37,347 nucleotides of DNA, from positions 1 to 37,347 of the forward strand of contig NZ_JWMA01000060.1 in NCBI RefSeq assembly GCF_000812465.1. Direction: 5' to 3'. This stretch comes from Cupriavidus sp. IDO. Lineage in GTDB: Bacteria > Pseudomonadota > Gammaproteobacteria > Burkholderiales > Burkholderiaceae. Within the stretch, counting starts at the first letter, position 1; the number at the start of each line of letters is the position of its first letter. The notes beneath the pieces were generated by a model. That model searched no databases, was not told where the DNA came from, and was given only the letters and a program-made list of their open reading frames with translations. The position numbers and the translations under genes were made by a program. Shown here in pieces: positions 32,166 to 37,347 of the stretch.

Positions 32166-33272
32166 TCAGCGCAGCAGCCCGCCCACCGGCAACGGTAGCG
32201 GCAGCGCCTTGGCGTCGCCGCCACTGCCACCGGCAGCGCTCTTCACGCCTGAAGCCAGGCCCGTGACCGGCGCAAGCAGGGTCGTCAGCGGCCCGAGCGG
32301 ACTGCTCTGGCCATCGCTCTTGCTGGCCACCGTACTGCCTCCGGCGGCCAGCGACAGGTTGTTCAGCACGCCGCCGAGCGGGTTACCGCCGCTGCTGCCG
32401 CCGGAGCCGCCCTGCACCAGCACGCCGGCCGCCGCCACGGTCTTGCCGGCTTCGGTCACCACGCCGCCGACGGGGGAGATAACCGGCGCATTGGTATTGG
32501 TCAGCATGCTGCCGCCGGTGGCGACGGTATTGCCGACCTTGGTCAGCAGGCCGTCCATCGGGGCACCCGCACCGGTCATGGCGCCCGCATTCTGCGTGCC
32601 GTCGGTCAGCTGAGTGGTCAGCGGCACGATGGCCGTGCTGGTGCTGCCGGTCAGTTGCGCGACCGGGCCACCGGACAATGCATCGCCCAGCTTGCCGCCA
32701 GCGGCGCTCACGGCACCGCCCACCTTCTGGACCACGCCCGAGACGGGCGTCGTCAACGGCGCCAGCGGCGAGAGCTGCTCCGTGCCGAGCCCGCCGACCA
32801 GCTGGCCGGCGCTGGTCACGGTGTCGCCCGCCTTCTGCACGACGTTGCCGGTGCTGGCAACCGTCACGCCGACCGGGTTGTCGACAGCGCCCATCTGCCC
32901 GAGGCCATCGCGCACGCCGGCGCCCAACGCGCCGACGGTCTCACCGGCATTCACCACCACACCGCCCGCACCGTTGCGCGCATCTGCGGGCAGCAACGGG
33001 ATCGGCGCGTCCTGGATCTGCTTGCCGATCCCGCTCACGGCATTGCCGGTGGCCATCACCGTGTTACCGGCGCTCTCGACACTCTTGGCAGTCGGCGTGG
33101 TGTCAGGCGTGGAGGCCGGCGTCGGCATGACCGGCGTAGTGTTGTTGCCATTGGAAGAGGGATTGACGCCACTGCCGCCTCCGCTCGAGGAGCAGCCCGC
33201 AAGCAGGGCCAGGGCCACGCAGGCGGCTGCAACGGAAGTCATGGAGCGATGGACCCGGTTATTCGTTTTCAT
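32166..33272 (-). CDS. Heptad-repeat lipoprotein, shorter paralogue
   Basis: A 368-residue predicted lipoprotein with lipobox LLAGC (Cys27) and a disordered Ser/Gly/Asn/Pro linker (28-62). Blocks of seven-residue repeats of the form xVxxxGx follow, for example TVASTGN, VVQKAGD, TVTSAGQ, LVGGLGT (137-164) and SVESAGN, TVMATGN, AVSGIGK (64-84). Pro-rich spacers such as LSPLAPLTTP separate the blocks. Glycine comes every seventh residue, not every third, so it is not collagen even though databases may call it so. AGGAG lies 8 nt before the ATG. Its divergent neighbour is a clear paralogue. Anchored in a membrane, perhaps surface-exposed; function unknown. Confidence 0.85.
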   Translation of the reverse strand: MKTNNRVHRSMTSVAAACVALALLAGCSSSGGGSGVNPSSNGNNTTPVMPTPASTPDTTPTAKSVESAGNTVMATGNAVSGIGKQIQDAPIPLLPADARNGAGGVVVNAGETVGALGAGVRDGLGQMGAVDNPVGVTVASTGNVVQKAGDTVTSAGQLVGGLGTEQLSPLAPLTTPVSGVVQKVGGAVSAAGGKLGDALSGGPVAQLTGSTSTAIVPLTTQLTDGTQNAGAMTGAGAPMDGLLTKVGNTVATGGSMLTNTNAPVISPVGGVVTEAGKTVAAAGVLVQGGSGGSSGGNPLGGVLNNLSLAAGGSTVASKSDGQSSPLGPLTTLLAPVTGLASGVKSAAGGSGGDAKALPLPLPVGGLLR

Positions 33273-33554
33273 TCTGTTTCTCCTGTTGTAATGGCTTCCG
33301 GCATGCAAGACCGGCTTCGCTGCTGCGCTGCGCCTTGCCCGCAGGCAGGCACGGCAGCCTGGCGCAGCACGTGTTCGCCGGCGCCTCGGGTATCACTGAT
33401 GGCAAGCTGCGTGCCAGCGCTCCGGCCACGCGCCGGCGGCGAAGGTTTGCGCTGCCCGTGAACGCCTTCAAAGCCTTGCGGGGTGCGGGTTTCGGGGTAG
33501 TGCAAGAAGCGCCGCGCGAGATGCCGAAGCCGTGCTCCGGCATGGGGTGACGGT

Positions 33555-33571
33555 GTTACGTGCTACGTAAC
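33555..33571. promoter_or_regulatory. Palindrome GTTACGT-GCT-ACGTAAC, candidate operator
   Basis: Perfect 7-bp inverted repeat with 3-bp spacer in the 663-nt gap between the divergent lipoprotein genes. It shares TACGTAACG with the palindrome 115 bp away, suggesting one regulator with two sites. The rest of the gap (33273-33935) shows no convincing gene. Confidence 0.5.
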
Positions 33572-33572
33572 G

Positions 33573-33593
33573 TGTTCCGCCCGCCACGGAACA
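33573..33593. promoter_or_regulatory. Inverted repeat TGTTCCG-N7-CGGAACA
   Basis: Perfect 7-bp arms directly following the GTTACGT palindrome. Possible second protein site in the same divergent control region. Confidence 0.4.
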
Positions 33594-33684
33594 TCGATGG
33601 CGCCGGAAGCCGCCTCGCGCGCGCCGTGCGCAGCCATCGCCGGCGCCTGCACCATCCGCCCTTTTGTTCCCGCCAGCCGACACA

Positions 33685-33696
33685 CGTTACGTAACG
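33685..33696. promoter_or_regulatory. Palindrome CGTTACGTAACG, candidate operator
   Basis: Perfect 12-bp palindrome, with a further CGTAACG right after it that pairs with the left arm in an alternative register. Shares its core with the site at 33555-33571. Confidence 0.5.
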
Positions 33697-33935
33697 CGTA
33701 ACGCGAATGCCGGCCCCGCACCGCCACGTGCGTTCGACCGACGTGAATTCCCGACCACCCGCAAAGCCGCGCCACCGCTGCCTCTACGGGTAGCCCGCCC
33801 TACTTCGGAGGGAGGTGCGGCCGGCCCGGCATCCGGATTGGCACACCCATTGCGCTATGCAGAGTGCCGACGCTCGCTGGAGCGATAAGCGATGCGCGGC
33901 AAGGCGATTTAAACGACGGGAATAAGGGATCAATC

Positions 33936-35348
33936 ATGCGCAAGCAACAATTCACTTTGGCGGCACTCCTCGCAACGCTGCTGGCCCTTGGTGGCTGCGC
34001 CAGCGGCAGCGGGTCGACTTCGATGGGAACGAGCGGTACGAGCGGCACGTCCGGCGCCAAGACTTCGGGCGGCAGCAATAGCGGGACGGACGGCACCGGC
34101 GGCTTGGGCCTCGCCGGTGGTACGGATGGTACTGGAGATACGGGCGGCAACAACGGTGGCAACAACAACGGTGGCAACAACGGCGGCGGCACCGCGCCCG
34201 CGGCGCTTACGCCGACCGCGGCCGTCGTCAACGACACCGGCTCGGTAGTCGGCGGTGCCGGCAGCACCGTCAGCGATCTGGGCACGCAGATCGGCAATGC
34301 CGGCCTGCCGCTCGTGCCGGCCCAGACCCAGAGCGGGCTGGGCGCCACCGTCACGTCCGTCGGCGACGCCGTCGGCGCGCTGGCCACCGGCCTGCAATCG
34401 GGCCTCGGCAATCCCAACGCATCCAATCCGATCGGCACAACGGTGGCAAGCACCGGCAATGTGGTGAGCGAAGTCGGCAACGCGCTGGCGAACACGGGCA
34501 GCGCCGTGAGCGGCCTCGGCACCGGGCAACTGTCGCCGCAGGCACCGCTGGCGACTCCGCTGGGCAATGTGGTCACACAACTCGGCGGCGCGGTCGGCGG
34601 CGCGGGCGACAAGCTGACCACGGTGCTGTCGAGCGGGCCGGTCGAGCAGCTGACCGGAACCGCCAGCAAGGCCATCGTGCCGCTCACCTCGCAACTGACC
34701 AGCGCCACGCAGACGATCGGCGGCACTACCGGCCTGGGCGCACCCGCGGCCGGCCTGCTCGCTACCGTTGGCGGCGCGCTGGCCACGGCCGGCACGACGC
34801 TCAGCCAGACCAACACCCCGGTGGTGTCCGGTGTGGGCGGTGTGGTCAACGGCGCTGGCAACACCGTAGCGGTGCTCGGCGGCGCGGTGAACGGCACCGG
34901 CAGCGGTGGCTCATCGTCGCCGCTGGCACCGGTCACCGGCCTGGTCAGCGGCCTCACTGGCGGACTGCCCGGTGCGGCTGGCGGTGGCTCTTCGTCACCG
35001 CTGGCGCCGGTCACCGGCCTGGTCGGCGGCCTCACTGGCGGACTGACCGGCGCGGCTGGCGGTGGCTCTTCGCCACCGCTGGCACCGGTCACCGGCCCGG
35101 TGAGCGGGGCGACAGGCGGCATCGCAGCCGTGGCACCCGCTGCCGGCTCGGGCAGCAGCACCGGAGCGGGCACGGCAGCGCTGGCACCGGTCACTGGCAT
35201 CGTCGCCGGCCTCACGGGCGGAAACGCCACTGGCAGTTCCGGCGGCTCCACGTCCGGCAAGGGCTCCACCACGGGCGCGACCGGTACGGTAGGCGGCCTG
35301 GTCGGCGGACTGCTGGGCGGCCTGTCCGGCGCTCTCGGCCACAAGTAA
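33936..35348 (+). CDS. Heptad-repeat lipoprotein, longer paralogue
   Basis: A 470-residue predicted lipoprotein: lipobox ALGGC (Cys21), a long Gly/Ser/Thr/Asn-rich linker (22-92), then heptads such as VVNDTGS, VVGGAGS, TVSDLGT (97-117) and TVASTGN, VVSEVGN, ALANTGS, AVSGLGT (169-196). Shared stretches with the divergent paralogue include QLSPxAPLxTP and KAIVPLTSQLT. The C-terminal third has three 26-residue repeats containing PLAPVTGLVSGLTGG, absent from the paralogue. AAGGGA lies upstream of the ATG at 33936. It is followed 167 nt later by an FhaC-like transporter gene on the same strand. Location and function are unknown; surface exposure is inference. Confidence 0.85.
   Translation: MRKQQFTLAALLATLLALGGCASGSGSTSMGTSGTSGTSGAKTSGGSNSGTDGTGGLGLAGGTDGTGDTGGNNGGNNNGGNNGGGTAPAALTPTAAVVNDTGSVVGGAGSTVSDLGTQIGNAGLPLVPAQTQSGLGATVTSVGDAVGALATGLQSGLGNPNASNPIGTTVASTGNVVSEVGNALANTGSAVSGLGTGQLSPQAPLATPLGNVVTQLGGAVGGAGDKLTTVLSSGPVEQLTGTASKAIVPLTSQLTSATQTIGGTTGLGAPAAGLLATVGGALATAGTTLSQTNTPVVSGVGGVVNGAGNTVAVLGGAVNGTGSGGSSSPLAPVTGLVSGLTGGLPGAAGGGSSSPLAPVTGLVGGLTGGLTGAAGGGSSPPLAPVTGPVSGATGGIAAVAPAAGSGSSTGAGTAALAPVTGIVAGLTGGNATGSSGGSTSGKGSTTGATGTVGGLVGGLLGGLSGALGHK
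34903..35136 (+). repeat. Three tandem copies of a 78-bp unit inside the lipoprotein gene
   Basis: Units start at 34903, 34981 and 35059, each beginning GCGGTGGCTC, with high identity; a partial fourth follows near 35170. The period is 26 codons, so copy number could change by slippage or recombination without a frameshift. Confidence 0.85.
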
Positions 35349-35362
35349 TTCCACCGCAGCAT

Positions 35363-35388
35363 GCCGCCCGCGCCGGAGCGCGGGCGGC
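35363..35388 (+). terminator. GC-rich hairpin after the longer lipoprotein gene
   Basis: Perfect 11-bp stem GCCGCCCGCGC with CGGA loop, 14 nt after the stop codon. No T-run follows, so it may only weaken read-through into the transporter gene or protect the transcript end. Confidence 0.55.
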
Positions 35389-35439
35389 GCAGCAACCCGA
35401 TTCAGCGTAGCAGCCACGCGCACCGCGCATCAGCAGGCC

Positions 35440-35460
35440 CGGGGGTAGCGGCAACCCCCG
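35440..35460 (+). promoter_or_regulatory. Leader hairpin upstream of the transporter gene
   Basis: CGGGGGT-AGCGGCA-ACCCCCG, perfect 7-bp stem ending 55 nt before the ATG. Could be part of an attenuator or a protein site. Confidence 0.3.
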
Positions 35461-35515
35461 CGCCAGTGGCACGCCACGTCATAGCCGCAGTGTCTTGGCT
35501 TACAGGGGTTTTGCC

Positions 35516-37183
35516 ATGCGTGCACGTCATCGTGTAGCCGCGCTGCTGGTCGGCGTCGGCTCGCTCCACACCATTCCCGCCTTTGCTGACGCCCGCAGTC
35601 CTGTCCAGGGCGATCCGACCCAGACCATTCCGAAGATCGCGCCGGCTCGCCCGGACAGCAGCGTGACCGTCCAGGTCGAACGGCCGCAGGCCGCGATGCA
35701 GGACCTGCTCAATGCGCGCCTCACGCCGAAGCGCTTCAGGATCGAAGGCTCAAAAACCCTGCCGTTCGAAGAGATCGCCGCGCAGTTCTTGCCGCTGGCC
35801 AATCGTGAAATCACGGTCGGCCAGCTGCTCGAAGCGGCCAATGCCGTCACGAAGATATACCAGGAGCGCGGCTATCCGCTCTCGTTCGCCTTCGTGCCGG
35901 CGCAGACCTTCGAGAACGGCGATGTGCTGGTCACGGTGGTCGAAGGCTATGTCTCGAAGGTGACCGTGAAAGGCAAGCCCGGCCCGGCGGAACAACGGCT
36001 GCGCAAGATTGCGGAAATGCTCCAGCAGGACCGCCCCCTGCGGCAGGCCAGTTTCGAGCATTACGTGAACGTGCTGGCGCAACAGCCCGGCATGCAGGTG
36101 GCCGCCACGGTCCAGCCGCCGCAGACCACGGATGGCGCCTGCGAGATGATCCTCGACGTCAATCGCAAGCCTTTCACGTTCGGTACCGGTATCGAATACA
36201 TGTCGCCGGGGCTGCGCGCCATCGCCACCGCGACCACCAACAGCCTGACGCCGCTGGGCGAGCAGATCTCCGTCTCGGCGCTGTTCCCGAAAGGCCGCGA
36301 CAACGAAGAGTTCTACGCGGCCTCATACGCGCAGCCGATCGGCACCGAAGGCATGATCGCCAGGCTCAACGCCTCGCACTATCGCGGCGTGCCGCAGAAC
36401 AGCACGCTCGAGCCGCTCGGCTTCAACCCGCGCTATGTCAACGACACCAAGCGCATCGGCGCCACGCTGAGCTACCCGCTGCTGCTCTCGAACGCGCACG
36501 CGCTGACCGTCACGGGCGGCATGTACGGCGCCGACCAGTTCGAGCGCTACACCCACACCGCCACCGGCACGCAGGTCACGCTCGGCACCAACGTACGCGT
36601 GGTGAGCGCGGAGCTCGCCTACATACAGCGCCGCGAAGGCATGACGCGCAGTGCCACGCTGAGCCTGTTCAAAGGCGTCGACGCACTCGGCGCGAGCCGC
36701 CAGAACAACCAGAACGACCTGAACTTCCTGCGCGCCCGGCTGCTGCTTTCGCAATCCATCGAACTGCCGGCCGCGTTCATTGCCACCGTTGCCGCGGCCG
36801 GGCAATACAGCGCCAACCGGCTGGCATCGGGCGAGCAGATCAGCTTTGGCGGACGCTTCTTCGGGCTGGGCTATCCCGCCGGCGAGGTGGCCGGAGACAA
36901 GGGCTGGGCGGCGTCTGCGGAAATCGGCCGGATGTTCGTGGCGGACCTGGCTTACCTGCGGACGCTGCAGCCGTATATCGCCGCTGACGTGGCGCGTGTG
37001 TTCTCCAACAGCGTGTCGCTGTCGCACCGCAGTTTGTCGTCAGTGGCGCTGGGGGTGCGGTTTTCCGATCGGAAGTACTACACGCTGGATCTTTCGGTGG
37101 CGCAGCCGGTGGGGGACAAACCGACCAATGCGAGTCATCGGTCGCCGCGGATCAATATGACGTATTCGTATCAGTTTAATTGA
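35516..37183 (+). CDS. TpsB-type outer-membrane transporter (FhaC/ShlB/HecB family)
   Basis: A 555-residue two-partner secretion transporter. A signal peptide ends near AFA24, a linker follows, then POTRA domains at about 73-151 (FRIEGSKTLPFEEIAAQFLP and FENGDVLVTVVEGYVSKVTV) and about 152-216, then a 16-strand-type barrel. At the loop that normally carries (V/I)RGY the sequence is FGLGYPAGEVAGDKGW (near 449-464), so the functional arginine appears to be missing. The chain ends TYSYQFN, with Asn after the usual final Phe. AGGGG precedes the ATG at 35516. No TpsA-type partner with a haemagglutination domain is in the window; the lipoprotein upstream is the nearest candidate partner. Confidence 0.9.
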   Translation: MRARHRVAALLVGVGSLHTIPAFADARSPVQGDPTQTIPKIAPARPDSSVTVQVERPQAAMQDLLNARLTPKRFRIEGSKTLPFEEIAAQFLPLANREITVGQLLEAANAVTKIYQERGYPLSFAFVPAQTFENGDVLVTVVEGYVSKVTVKGKPGPAEQRLRKIAEMLQQDRPLRQASFEHYVNVLAQQPGMQVAATVQPPQTTDGACEMILDVNRKPFTFGTGIEYMSPGLRAIATATTNSLTPLGEQISVSALFPKGRDNEEFYAASYAQPIGTEGMIARLNASHYRGVPQNSTLEPLGFNPRYVNDTKRIGATLSYPLLLSNAHALTVTGGMYGADQFERYTHTATGTQVTLGTNVRVVSAELAYIQRREGMTRSATLSLFKGVDALGASRQNNQNDLNFLRARLLLSQSIELPAAFIATVAAAGQYSANRLASGEQISFGGRFFGLGYPAGEVAGDKGWAASAEIGRMFVADLAYLRTLQPYIAADVARVFSNSVSLSHRSLSSVALGVRFSDRKYYTLDLSVAQPVGDKPTNASHRSPRINMTYSYQFN

Positions 37184-37186
37184 TGG

Positions 37187-37275
37187 GGTGCTGGTCTGCA
37201 GTTGGGGTTGGTGGCTGCGGTTTGACGCTGTCGAAGGTTCGACGGCCCCGTTTCGCCCTGCCGGGCGACCTACTT
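37187..37275 (-). repeat. Intergenic structured repeat, copy D (partial, long-form type)
   Basis: A shorter, more diverged copy that matches copy C: GGTCTGCA, GGCTGCGG, CGCTGTCGA, then stems 37230-37243 (GTCGAA GG TTCGAC) and 37254-37267 (CGCCC TGCC GGGCG) and GACCTACTT. The rest of the repeat is missing. It begins a few bases after the transporter gene stop, in the same orientation relative to the gene as the other three copies. Bases 37276-37347 show nothing recognisable. Confidence 0.75.
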
Positions 37276-37347
37276 ATATGAACGCGCCCCGGTTTGCAAG
37301 GTAAGACGAACATGCTGGCTTGAGCAGGACTGGTTGCAGACTTATAT

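Noticed and set aside
33800..35395. 531-codon Pro-rich minus-strand frame opposite the longer lipoprotein
   Set aside because: Antisense of Gly-rich codons yields Pro-rich sequence; no credible start or family, while the plus strand has a lipobox and a ribosome site.
1..37347. CRISPR array or tRNA/rRNA genes
   Set aside because: No spaced short direct repeats, cloverleaf or rRNA signature seen on either strand.

Overview
The window is high-GC DNA from a beta-proteobacterium, most likely Cupriavidus or a close relative in Burkholderiaceae. The grounds are orphan Bug/TctC binding proteins, a pcaIJF cluster, GbpR-like LysR regulators and a Tad locus that ends in a DUF3613 gene and a sigma-54 activator. 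No rRNA, tRNA, CRISPR array, transposase or phage gene was seen.

Region 1 (1-9563) is a sugar-acid catabolic island. On the minus strand run a GbpR-like LysR regulator, a Bug binding protein, a PdxA-family dehydrogenase and an acid-sugar dehydratase of the enolase superfamily. Divergent on the plus strand are a 2-keto-3-deoxy sugar acid dehydratase (DHDPS fold) and an alpha-ketoglutarate semialdehyde dehydrogenase. Together they make a non-phosphorylative route: sugar acid to 2-keto-3-deoxy acid to 2-oxoglutarate semialdehyde to 2-oxoglutarate. A second LysR and a second Bug protein follow. Region 2 (9564-13700) holds an SDR dehydrogenase and the beta-ketoadipate operon pcaI-pcaJ-pcaF, with IclR-type operator candidates upstream and a small ORF. 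Region 3 (13694-18426) holds sbcDC and a secreted BOF-domain protein.

Region 4 (18427-19114) has no convincing gene. It is a roughly 515-bp imperfect palindrome whose outer arms are two inverted copies of a repeat seen four times in the window. Every copy lies just 3' of a gene and in the same orientation relative to that gene. Three hairpins in the repeat show compensatory base changes between copies.

Region 5 (19115-31798) is a complete Tad/Flp pilus operon read on the minus strand: flp, cpaA, tadE, cpaB, rcpA, tadZ, tadA, tadB, tadC, tadD, DUF3613, tadG, then a sigma-54 activator with a degenerate N-terminal domain. Most junctions overlap or nearly so. A GG-N10-GC element upstream of flp may be a sigma-54 promoter.

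Region 6 (32094-37347) has two divergent paralogous lipoproteins built from glycine-containing heptads. They are not collagen triplets, although such proteins are easily named collagen-like. An FhaC/ShlB-type two-partner secretion transporter follows, with no recognisable TpsA partner and without the usual RGY arginine. Its proximity to the Tad locus suggests a surface or adhesion module. The heptad lipoproteins with this transporter, and the covarying 3' repeat, are the two best candidates for something undescribed.
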